From JBHEMK01 sp046262635 (GTDB lineage Bacteria > Actinomycetota > Thermoleophilia > Gaiellales > Gaiellaceae): a stretch of DNA of 37,600 nucleotides. The notes beneath the pieces were generated by a model that worked only from the letters and a program-made list of their open reading frames with translations, was not told the origin of the DNA and did no database searches. A program made the translations under genes and the position numbers. The stretch lies in the NCBI GenBank assembly GCA_046262635.1, contig JBHEMK010000036.1:1-37600 (forward strand). The letters are read 5' to 3'. Position 1 is the stretch's first letter. Each line of letters starts with the position of its first letter. Of this stretch, positions 22,753 to 29,369 are shown in pieces.

Positions 22753-23721
22753 ATGGCAACTGAAGGTCCGGGACGGGCGCCCTCGTCGGCCTCACTGACG
22801 GCGCTCCCGCGCTTCGAGGACATTCCGCAGATCGGCGACCGACTCGATCCCGAGCGCGTCCGCGAGTCCTTCGACGTCTTCCGCCGCCACGCCGCCCAGA
22901 TGCAGGCGCAGCTCCGCGTGCTCCAGGCCGCCGCGACGCGCAGCGGGCCGCAGGTGGAGCCGACCGGCCATGCCGTGCGCATGGACGCGCTGCACCTGAT
23001 CCGCGCCGCATCAGAGTTCGCCGACACGATCGAGACCGACGCCCAGCGGGCCTCCGCCGCCCAGCTCGGGAAGACCGAGGAGGAGGTGCGCCGTCGGCAG
23101 CGCGAGCTCCAGGAGAGCGAGGCCGACGTCGAGCGCTACCGCCAGGAGAGCGAGCGCCAGCGTGCGGAGATGCTGACCCAGGCCCGGAACGAGGCCCGTG
23201 AGCTTCGGGCGAACGCCGAGCGCGAGGTCTCGCAGGAGCTGCGCGAGGCCGAGTCGCGGTCGGCGCGGCTGATGGAGCAGTCACGGCATCAGGCGACCGA
23301 GCTCACGAACGCCGCCAGGGCCGAGGTCGAGCAGACTCTCGAGTGGGCACGCGCCCAGGCGACGGCGATTCTCGCCCGCGCCCAGAACGGCGCGGAGCAG
23401 CTGCTCGCAGCGGCCGGTCTCGGCGAGGACGCGATCGGGCCGGTGGCCGAGGCGATCGTCCGCGCCGCCGAGCAGGCAACCGAGGCCTCGAGGCCCGCCG
23501 CGGTGCAGCCGCTCGCGGCCATGCTGGCCGGCCCGGGCCCGGCCCCGGGCGACGAGACTCCCGCGGCTCCGTCCGGGGGCGATCCAGAGGTCGAGCTTCC
23601 AGCCCAGTCTGCCCCCGCTGCGACGCCTCCTCCAAGCCCCGGCCCGGCAGCCGCCGCCGGCGCGTCGCCGAGCAAGTCGAAGCGGCGCGCAGGCGAGCCG
23701 CAGGACGATCCCCCCAGCTAG
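22753..23721 (+). CDS. DivIVA-like coiled-coil protein with Pro/Ala-rich tail
   Basis: 322 residues. AAGGAGG at 22735-22741 precedes ATG 22753, and a second AAGGAG abuts the start. Residues about 20-60 (LDPERVRESFDVFRRHAAQM) and about 85-235 are heptad-rich helix with many Gln, Glu, Arg and Ala. This looks like the DivIVA/Wag31-type scaffolds or ATP synthase b-like stalks of actinobacteria. The last 80 residues are low-complexity Ala/Pro/Gly ending in KSKRRAGEP. It may organise the cell pole or envelope assembly; the two following genes also look envelope-linked. Confidence 0.6.
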   Translation: MATEGPGRAPSSASLTALPRFEDIPQIGDRLDPERVRESFDVFRRHAAQMQAQLRVLQAAATRSGPQVEPTGHAVRMDALHLIRAASEFADTIETDAQRASAAQLGKTEEEVRRRQRELQESEADVERYRQESERQRAEMLTQARNEARELRANAEREVSQELREAESRSARLMEQSRHQATELTNAARAEVEQTLEWARAQATAILARAQNGAEQLLAAAGLGEDAIGPVAEAIVRAAEQATEASRPAAVQPLAAMLAGPGPAPGDETPAAPSGGDPEVELPAQSAPAATPPPSPGPAAAAGASPSKSKRRAGEPQDDPPS

Positions 23722-23730
23722 GCTCGCACG

Positions 23731-24474
23731 GTGCTTCAACACTGGCGCAGGGTCGCGTTCGAGGTCGCGCTCATTCTGCTCGCTGCAGCCGTGGCGACGG
23801 TCACGCAGCCCGGCTGGAAGTGGATCGTCGCGATCATGGCCTGCGCCTATCTGGGCGTGCTCACGATCGAGTGGACGGCGCACCGGCGGCCGAGCGCGAG
23901 CGCCGCACCGGGCGAGCCGGCCCGGCCGGAGCCCGTGCCCCAGCCGCCGCAGGACTTCATCGGCGTGCACCTGCTGCCGCAGAACGGCCTGCCGCGGCCT
24001 GCGCCAGCAGAGCCTCGGCCCTCCGCCGCTGAGACTGAGCCCGGGCTGTTGCCGGCGACCGTCCAGGAGTCCGGTGTGCCGCCCGGGCCGCCGGTCGAGG
24101 CCTTCAGGCCCCGGACGGAGCCAGACCCCGGGCCCGAGCCCGAGCTCGAACCGGGGCCCCGGCCGCACTCCGCCCCCCAGCTGACGGTCGCCCCGCCACC
24201 CCCGCCCGAGTCGGAGCCGGCGGGCGAGCCGGCCGCCGCTCTTGCAACGCACCCGAGCGTCGTCATGCTCTCGCCGCGGGGCCCCCGCGAGTGGAATCTG
24301 TGGGATCTCGAGCGTCTGGCGCGCCAGCATGCGGGTACCGACGTGTTCCGCGACGAGGAGCGCTCGTACCTGCTGATGTATCTGCGCGAGTTCGCGAGCA
24401 CGGACGGAATGCTGCCGATCGACTTCGACACGCTCGTCCGCGACTCGTTCGGCGATCTCGTCGGCCGGGGCTGA
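23731..24474 (+). CDS. Membrane-anchored proline-rich hypothetical protein
   Basis: 247 residues from GTG 23731. TAGGCT (23719-23724) ends 6 nt upstream and uses the TAG stop of the previous gene. Two close membrane helices (ALILLAAAVATVTQ and WIVAIMACAYLGVLTI) are followed by about 110 residues rich in Pro, Glu and Ala. A folded C-terminal segment comes last: WNLWDLERLARQHAG, ERSYLLMYLREFAS, IDFDTLVRDSFGDL. The tail module resembles a small helical interaction domain of unknown name. TGATG coupling links it to the next gene. Confidence 0.65.
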   Translation: MLQHWRRVAFEVALILLAAAVATVTQPGWKWIVAIMACAYLGVLTIEWTAHRRPSASAAPGEPARPEPVPQPPQDFIGVHLLPQNGLPRPAPAEPRPSAAETEPGLLPATVQESGVPPGPPVEAFRPRTEPDPGPEPELEPGPRPHSAPQLTVAPPPPPESEPAGEPAAALATHPSVVMLSPRGPREWNLWDLERLARQHAGTDVFRDEERSYLLMYLREFASTDGMLPIDFDTLVRDSFGDLVGRG

Positions 24475-24884
24475 TGCCCCAGTCGTTCGGACTCCGCTGC
24501 GCCGGTCTCGCCGCGGTGACGCTGATCGCCCTGGTGGTCGTCCTCGCGCTCACGCACAGCTTCGCGGGCACCTCCCGCGAACCGGGAGGGCTGCCGGCTC
24601 CGGCAGGCGACTGGTCCCACGCGCTCGCTGCTCCGTATCTACCGGCCAAAGCGACCGAGGGTGCCTGCGGCATCGTGATCGACGCGACGGCGAAGGGCGT
24701 CGCCAACCCCGTGCTTCCCTGCGGCGTCAAGCTCTACATCCAGTACAACGGCGTGGGCGTGCTGACCCAGGTGATCGATCGTGGCCCGGACGTTCCCGGA
24801 CGACGGTTCGATGTCACGCTCGCGCTTGCGAAGCAGCTCCACCTCACGGGCACCAAGACGATCGCCTGGCGTTTCGCCCGCTAA
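24474..24884 (+). CDS. RlpA-like double-psi beta-barrel exported protein
   Basis: 136 residues from ATG 24474, overlapping the previous TGA. An N-terminal signal or anchor helix (LAAVTLIALVVVLALTHSF) precedes a barrel domain: GACGIVIDATAKGVANPVLP, CGVKLYIQYNGVGVLTQVID and RGPDVPGRRFDVTLALAKQL. The VTDRGPF-like loop (QVIDRGP) and the final LTGTKTIAWRF fit the RlpA/expansin-like fold, linked to peptidoglycan glycan strands. Whether it has lytic activity is unclear. It ends just before the candidate 6S RNA. Confidence 0.75.
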   Translation: MPQSFGLRCAGLAAVTLIALVVVLALTHSFAGTSREPGGLPAPAGDWSHALAAPYLPAKATEGACGIVIDATAKGVANPVLPCGVKLYIQYNGVGVLTQVIDRGPDVPGRRFDVTLALAKQLHLTGTKTIAWRFAR

Positions 24885-24888
24885 GCGC

Positions 24889-24894
24889 TACAGT
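24889..24894 (+). promoter_or_regulatory. -10 box for the candidate 6S RNA
   Basis: TACAGT, 5 nt after the stop of the barrel protein, would place a transcription start near 24901, just before the outer stem of the structured RNA. No clear -35 is seen. Confidence 0.4.
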
Positions 24895-24900
24895 GCGTCT

Positions 24901-25060
24901 GCGCGACTCTGTACGTGCACCGGGCCCAATGTAGAACCAACGTCTACATCAAGGGAGCTTGTGTCCGGCCCAGGCATCGCCGAAGGCCGGCTCGGCACCC
25001 ACCTGGCTTGCCAGGTTCACATAAGCCCGGAGTCATCGGCAGAGTGGAGCACGTGAGAGG
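24901..25060 (+). ncRNA. ssrS: Probable 6S RNA
   Basis: About 160 nt fold into a long imperfect rod with an open centre. The outer stem pairs TCT (24908-24910), ACGTGC (24913-24918) and CC (24920-24921) with GG (25046-25047), GCACGT (25049-25054) and AGA (25056-25058). Inside are ATGTAGA/TCTACAT (24929-24949), GCTTGTGT with ACATAAGC (24957-24964 and 25019-25026), CCGGCC/GGCCGG (24965-24990) and ACCTGGC-TT-GCCAGGT (25001-25016). The 3' side ACCTGGC...GCCAGGTTCAC recalls E. coli 6S TTCACCTTG...CAAGGGTTACA. 6S RNA mimics an open promoter and sequesters sigma-70 holoenzyme. Identification rests on structure and a short motif only. Confidence 0.5.
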
Positions 25061-25082
25061 GGGCCTCGGCTCCCTCTCACGT
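25051..25082 (+). terminator. 11-bp hairpin ending the structured RNA region
   Basis: ACGTGAGAGGG (25051-25061) pairs perfectly with CCCTCTCACGT (25072-25082). Its left arm is also the 3' strand of the outer 6S-like stem, so the two folds exclude each other. No U-tract follows. It lies 26 nt before the mnmA start. Confidence 0.55.
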
Positions 25083-25096
25083 CATTCCGGGCTCGC

Positions 25097-25102
25097 TATC
25101 TT
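25097..25102 (+). promoter_or_regulatory. -10 box for mnmA (leaderless)
   Basis: TATCTT ends 6 nt before ATG 25109, with no Shine-Dalgarno between, which predicts a leaderless mnmA mRNA. Confidence 0.5.
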
Positions 25103-25108
25103 GGCCGC

Positions 25109-26368
25109 ATGATCGAGCTCGTCGGAGACTCTTCCCGCGAAGGCGACTGGGCGGGCGTGCGGCTCCGCGTCCACGGCGACAGGATCGTCGAGGCAGACGC
25201 CGGGGGGCTCGCCAGGCCTCTCGTCGGGCTGACCCTGCTCCAAGCGGCCGCCGTCCCCGGCGAGACGCTCGCCGCAGACGCTCTCGCGAACGCGATCGGC
25301 TCCGCCGTACGCGCGGACCCCAGCTCGGGACGCACAGCGGTCGCGATGAGCGGCGGCGTCGACAGCGCCGTGGCTCTGCTGCGTGCCGGCCCGGAGGCCG
25401 TGGGCGTCACCCTCCGTCTCTGGCTCGATCCGGTCGGTCCGGATGCCGAGCACGCCTGCTGCTCGCCCGACGCCGTGATCGCCGCCCGCGAGACGTGCCA
25501 TGCGCTCGGGCTGCCGCACGTGACGCTCGACCTGCGCGAGGAGTTCCGGCGGGCCGTCGTCGGTCCGTTCGTGCAGGCCTACGCCCGCGGCGAGACGCCG
25601 AATCCGTGCGTGCGCTGCAACGGCGGCTTCCGGTTCGCCGAGCTGCTGGCCTTCGCACGCCGCGCCGGCGCGGCGCGACTCGCCACCGGACACTACGCGC
25701 GGATCGTCGACCATCGCGGCCGGCGGCTGCTCGCGCGTGGCGCAGACGCCCGCAAGGACCAGTCGTACATGCTCGCGCGGCTCGATCCAAAGCACCTGGA
25801 GCGGATCTGGTTCCCGCTCGGCGAGCAGGACAAGTCGCAGACCCGCGCCGAGGCGACTCGGGCCGGGCTCGCGGCAGCCGAGCGGAGCGAGAGCCAGGAG
25901 GCGTGCTTCCTCGCCGGTGGCGACTACCGCTCCTTTCTCGGCCGCAACGGCCTCGAGCCTCGGGAGGGCGCGGTGGTCGACGAGCAGGGGCGCGAGCTCG
26001 CGCGGCACCAGGGCTTCTGGCGCTTCACGCCGGGACAGCGGAAGGGTCTCGGCCTCGCCGCAGGAACGCCGGTCTATGCGCTCGGCGCGGATCCGCTCAC
26101 CAACACCGTCGTCGTCGGGCGGCGCGAGTCGCTCGCGCGACGGCGCGTGACGGCGAGCGGGTGCCTCTACGTGTCTGTGGAGCGCGCCGAGGCGAAGCTC
26201 CGCTACCGCTCGCCGGCGGTGACCGCCCGTGTCGAGTCGATGCCGGGCGGGTTCGCGCTGGAGCTCGACCAGCCCGTCTACGGCGTCGCCAACGGGCAGG
26301 CTGCGGTCCTCTACGAGGGGGATGCCGTGGTGGGTTGCGGCCTGGTGTCCTCGGCCCGCTGCGACTAG
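25109..26368 (+). CDS. mnmA: tRNA-specific 2-thiouridylase with extra N-terminal NifU-like domain
   Basis: 419 residues. The enzyme (from about residue 70) makes 2-thiouridine at tRNA position 34. It shows the PP-loop AVAMSGGVDSAVALL, first catalytic Cys in ETPNPCVRCNGGFRF, GHYARI, KDQSYMLARLD, and second Cys in ESQEACFLAGGDYRSFL. Before it lie about 70 extra residues (GDWAGVRLRVHGDRIVEADA, then LVGLTLLQAAAVPGETLAADAL) that resemble the NifU_N iron-sulfur scaffold fold but lack its Cys residues. Ordinary MnmA starts near the PP-loop. The extension is in frame from a well placed ATG, so it is a true part of the protein. Confidence 0.92.
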   Translation: MIELVGDSSREGDWAGVRLRVHGDRIVEADAGGLARPLVGLTLLQAAAVPGETLAADALANAIGSAVRADPSSGRTAVAMSGGVDSAVALLRAGPEAVGVTLRLWLDPVGPDAEHACCSPDAVIAARETCHALGLPHVTLDLREEFRRAVVGPFVQAYARGETPNPCVRCNGGFRFAELLAFARRAGAARLATGHYARIVDHRGRRLLARGADARKDQSYMLARLDPKHLERIWFPLGEQDKSQTRAEATRAGLAAAERSESQEACFLAGGDYRSFLGRNGLEPREGAVVDEQGRELARHQGFWRFTPGQRKGLGLAAGTPVYALGADPLTNTVVVGRRESLARRRVTASGCLYVSVERAEAKLRYRSPAVTARVESMPGGFALELDQPVYGVANGQAAVLYEGDAVVGCGLVSSARCD

Positions 26369-26379
26369 GATCGGCTGCG

Positions 26380-26850
26380 TTGCTCGTTGCCGCGTTCAGC
26401 TGGGGTGACCTGTGGCGGCTCGCGCTGGCCGTCTTCCTGCTCGCGACCGGCCTGACGCTCGCGTACCTCCTGCTGCGCCTCGGCGAAACCGTCGGCCGCC
26501 TTTCGTCGTTCATCAAAGGGGTGGAGAGCGAGATCCTCCCGGTCATCAGCAAAGTTGGGGGCAGCGTGGACCGCGTGAACGGGCAGCTCGACAAGGTCGA
26601 TCAGATCACTGACAGCGCGGTCGACGCGGTCGACAGCGTCGACACCGCGATCCGCGCCCTCTCGATGGCCATCACGCGCCCGGTGCAGAAGGTGTCCGGA
26701 TTCGCAGCCGGTGTCACCTACGGCGCTGCCGACTTCAGGTCGCGGCGGGACTGGCGCAGCGCCGTCCAGGCCGGGAAGGAGGCCGGACGCCGACGCGAGG
26801 AGGAGCTCGGAGAGGAGTTGCGGGAGAGCGACCGCGGAGCGGGCGCGTGA
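26380..26850 (+). CDS. DUF948-like membrane-anchored protein
   Basis: 156 residues from TTG 26380, with TAGGAT 8 nt upstream. One N-terminal membrane helix (RLALAVFLLATGLTLAYLLL) is followed by a long amphipathic helix (VGRLSSFIKGVESEILPVIS, then VDRVNGQLDKVDQITDSAVD and AVDSVDTAIRAL). This is the pattern of DUF948/YtxG-like proteins linked to general stress regulons in Gram-positives. A basic/acidic tail ends the protein. It overlaps the RsbW-like gene by GTGA, and that context with a SigB-type sigma factor supports a stress-response unit. Confidence 0.65.
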   Translation: MLVAAFSWGDLWRLALAVFLLATGLTLAYLLLRLGETVGRLSSFIKGVESEILPVISKVGGSVDRVNGQLDKVDQITDSAVDAVDSVDTAIRALSMAITRPVQKVSGFAAGVTYGAADFRSRRDWRSAVQAGKEAGRRREEELGEELRESDRGAGA

Positions 26851-27230
26851 GCCCCGACCAGATCACGCTGACGATTCCGAGCGAGGAGGAGTTTCAGCGT
26901 GTCGCGCATCTGGTGCTCGGTGGACTCGCGGCCCGCCTCGACGTCACCGTTGAGAGCCTCGAGGATCTGGAGCTCGCCCTCGACGAGCTGCTCGAGATCC
27001 GTGCCGACGGCGAGGTGACCGTCTCGGTCGCGATCGACCGGAACGACATCCTGCGCACCGGCGTCGGGCCGTTTCCCGTCGGCGCACTCGACGACCTCAG
27101 GCGCGACGACGCGGCGCTGAGTCTCCGGCGGATCCTCGAGACCGTCTGCGACAGCTTCGAGGTCGAGGAGCGTGACGACGGCGAGTGGGTCGAGCTCGTC
27201 AAGCGCGTCGACAAGGCGCAGAAGCGCTGA
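26847..27230 (+). CDS. RsbW-like anti-sigma factor, degenerate ATP-binding site
   Basis: 127 residues from GTG 26847. The fold order of HATPase_c anti-sigma factors is visible: LTIPSEEEFQRVAHLVLGGL at the start, VESLEDLELALDELLEIRAD where the N-box (LALDEA..N) should be, GVGPFPVGALD near the G-box, and a C-terminal beta-strand DGEWVELVKRV. The N-box Asn is not present and the G-box is poorly kept. Kinase activity may therefore be lost while sigma binding is retained. It overlaps the sigma gene by TGATG, the expected partner. No RsbV-like antagonist is visible nearby. Confidence 0.65.
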   Translation: MSPDQITLTIPSEEEFQRVAHLVLGGLAARLDVTVESLEDLELALDELLEIRADGEVTVSVAIDRNDILRTGVGPFPVGALDDLRRDDAALSLRRILETVCDSFEVEERDDGEWVELVKRVDKAQKR

Positions 27231-27991
27231 TGGCCGAAAAGAACGACAAGGCGCTCCTGCGCCGCTACCACGAGCACGGCGACCTCGCCGCCCGGGAACA
27301 GCTGATCGAGCAGTACATGTCGCTCGTCCGCTCGCTCGCTCGCCGCTACTCGTACCGTGGCGAGCAGCTCGAGGACCTCGTCCAGATCGGTGCGATCGGC
27401 TTGATCAAGGCGATCGATCGGTTCGATCTCGACCGGGGCGTCGAGCTGACGACCTACGCTACTCCGAACATCATCGGTGAGATCAAGCGGCATTTCCGCG
27501 ACAAGGGCTGGTCGGTGCGGGTCCCCCGCGGCCTGCAGGAGCTGAACGTCCAGCTCTCGCGACTGATCGAGCAGCTGACGGTGCAGCTCGGGCGCTCTCC
27601 GACGATCCCGGAGCTCGCGAAGGCGGCGAGCGTCGAGGAGGAAGAGGTGCTGGAGGCGCTTGAGTCGGGCCGGGCCTACAGCTCGCTGTCGCTCTCGTCC
27701 GGCTCGGGCGGCGACGGCGAAGACGAGCTCGACCCCCTCGAGTCGATCGGGACGGAGGAGCACCAGTACGAGGTCTCGGAGGACAGGGCCGTGCTTGCGC
27801 CCGGGTTTCGTGCACTGGACGAGCGCGAGCGGAAGATCCTTCAGCTGCGCTTCTTCGACGGGCTGACGCAGTCGCAGATCGCGCAGCAGGTCGGTATCTC
27901 CCAGATGCATGTCTCGCGTCTGATCCGCCGTTCGCTGGAGAAGATCCGCGAAGAGATCGCAGCGGAGACCGAGACCAGTTCGACGCGGTGA
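27230..27991 (+). CDS. SigB/SigF-family RNA polymerase sigma factor
   Basis: 253 residues from ATG 27230, coupled to the RsbW-like gene. Region 2 is intact: EQYMSLVRSLARRYSYRG, LEDLVQIGAIGLIKAIDRFD, ELTTYATPNIIGEIKRHFRD and GWSVRVPRGLQEL. Region 3 is about 100-160 and an acidic Ser/Gly-rich linker follows (about 163-185). Region 4 has the helix-turn-helix LTQSQIAQQVGISQMHVSRL. This is the group 3 type used for general stress or development. The downstream gap contains several hairpins. Confidence 0.92.
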   Translation: MAEKNDKALLRRYHEHGDLAAREQLIEQYMSLVRSLARRYSYRGEQLEDLVQIGAIGLIKAIDRFDLDRGVELTTYATPNIIGEIKRHFRDKGWSVRVPRGLQELNVQLSRLIEQLTVQLGRSPTIPELAKAASVEEEEVLEALESGRAYSSLSLSSGSGGDGEDELDPLESIGTEEHQYEVSEDRAVLAPGFRALDERERKILQLRFFDGLTQSQIAQQVGISQMHVSRLIRRSLEKIREEIAAETETSSTR

Positions 27992-28340
27992 GTCCGCTCG
28001 ACGACCACCCGTCTGCCGAGACCAGTACTCGACCGAACGGCCCCCAGGGCCGGCGAGGTTCGGACGGTCGATCCGACCGTCGGCGCAGCCGGCGGAGCAC
28101 GTCTGCGCGCCGACAACGGCGAAAGCCCTCGTTCCCCGAGTGCCGCCGAGCGGAGCGAGCGACCGCGACCGAGGGCGGCTTCGTGCAGCTCGAGTCTGAC
28201 ACGGCGCGGCGGGATCGTCGACCAACCGTCTCGTGAGGGCCGGCCTGCGGCCGCATTCGCAGAACGCCCTCTTCGTCAGAGAGACTGCCGCGGTCGAGCG
28301 AGCCTCCGGGCGCCGAGCGCGAGGATCCCGGGCGGGCCGG
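27992..28340. other. Gene-free gap with four consecutive hairpins
   Basis: No coding frame is convincing. Going right, the sequence can form CCGAAC...GTTCGG (about 28033-28062, with GGCC/GGCC inside), GACGGTCG-ATC-CGACCGTC (28063-28081), GCGCAG...CTGCGC (28083-28108) and GCCCTCG...CGAGGGC (28125-28176). The helices are consecutive and do not overlap. They may be a terminator cluster between convergent sigma and carboxypeptidase genes or a small structured RNA. Confidence 0.4.
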
Positions 28341-29318
28341 CTATCCGAGCGCCCGGAATCCGAGATTCAACAGCATTCGCGCGTCCCGGTACTCGTCGCC
28401 TGAGCCAAGGACGACCGTGATCAGCGTCACGCGGCCGCGCGTCGCCGACGCGACGAGGCAGTGGCCCGCCTTCGTCGTGAACCCGGTCTTGACACCGTTG
28501 GCACCCCGGTAGCGTCCAAGCAGGAGATTCTTGTTGACGTAGACCTTCGCGAAGGTCGGCGCCGCCCAGGCCACCCGCCGGACGCGCGTCCGCACGATCG
28601 TGCGGAACCGAGACTCCCGCAGCGCCGCCCGCGTGAGCGCCGCCAAGTCCCAGGCCGTGGAGAAATTGTCTCGGTCGACGATCCCGCTCGGACCGGCGAA
28701 GTGCGTGTCCCGCAGACCGAGGTCGCGCGCCTTCTCGTTCATCAGTGCGACGAACCGGGACCGGGAGCCGCCGGCGGCGATTGCGAGTGCGAGCGCATCG
28801 TCGTTGCCGGAATACAGGAGCATGCCGTAGAAGAGTTTCCACGCCTCAACGCGCTCGCCGGCGCGCAAGCCCTCCTTGACGAGCGGAACGCGCGGGACGC
28901 TGCGGTCGACGCGCACGACGTCGTCTGGCCGGAGTCGGTGCAGCGCCACGAGGGCGGTCATGATCTTCGTCGTCGACGCGATCGGCCGCCGCCGGTGAGC
29001 GCGGATCTCGTAGAGGACACGTCCGCTTGTTCCGTCGACGAGAATCGCGGAGCGCGCCTTCAGCACCGGGCCGCGCCGGAGCAGCGGCGGACCAGCGAGC
29101 AGCGCTGCGGGTTTGGCGGGACGCGGATGCGGGCGTCGAGTCGGAGTGGTCCGGGGCGCAGGCGCCTGCACAGCCGTACGAGCGTGATGCGCCTCGCCCT
29201 GGCGTGCGCCGACCACCATCCCCGCTGCCACCGCGAGCGCCGCGAGCCCCGCCAGGGGCGCGAGGCGGCGCAGCCGGTGCCGGCGCCTTCCGCGCCGTCG
29301 TTGCACGGGCTCGAGCAT
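28341..29318 (-). CDS. D-alanyl-D-alanine carboxypeptidase (peptidase S11)
   Basis: 325 residues. A very basic start (RRRGRRRHRLRR) leads to a signal-anchor helix (LAPLAGLAALAVAAGMVVG), then a Pro-rich linker of about 35 residues. The three penicillin-binding motifs are present: S-x-x-K in IASTTKIMTAL, S-G-N in LLYSGNDDALAL and K-T-G in NGVKTGFTTKAGH. It trims the terminal D-Ala of peptidoglycan stem peptides outside the membrane. TATCCT (29330-29325) lies 6 nt before the ATG, so it is probably leaderless, and it diverges from alaS. Confidence 0.9.
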   Translation of the reverse strand: MLEPVQRRRGRRRHRLRRLAPLAGLAALAVAAGMVVGARQGEAHHARTAVQAPAPRTTPTRRPHPRPAKPAALLAGPPLLRRGPVLKARSAILVDGTSGRVLYEIRAHRRRPIASTTKIMTALVALHRLRPDDVVRVDRSVPRVPLVKEGLRAGERVEAWKLFYGMLLYSGNDDALALAIAAGGSRSRFVALMNEKARDLGLRDTHFAGPSGIVDRDNFSTAWDLAALTRAALRESRFRTIVRTRVRRVAWAAPTFAKVYVNKNLLLGRYRGANGVKTGFTTKAGHCLVASATRGRVTLITVVLGSGDEYRDARMLLNLGFRALG

Positions 29319-29324
29319 CGTCCC

Positions 29325-29363
29325 AGGATACGAGGGGGACCTGCGGGCGCCGCAGCCTACAAT
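29325..29363. promoter_or_regulatory. Divergent leaderless promoters of the carboxypeptidase gene and alaS
   Basis: The 51-nt gap holds TATCCT on the minus strand (29330-29325), 6 nt before ATG 29318, and TACAAT on the plus strand (29358-29363), 6 nt before GTG 29370. Both spacings predict transcription starting at the initiation codon. Confidence 0.55.
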
Positions 29364-29369
29364 CCCGGA

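Noticed and set aside
28461..29369. N-terminal extension of alaS by about 300 codons
   Set aside because: The region is the divergent carboxypeptidase gene with all three catalytic motifs; alaS similarity begins at GTG 29370.
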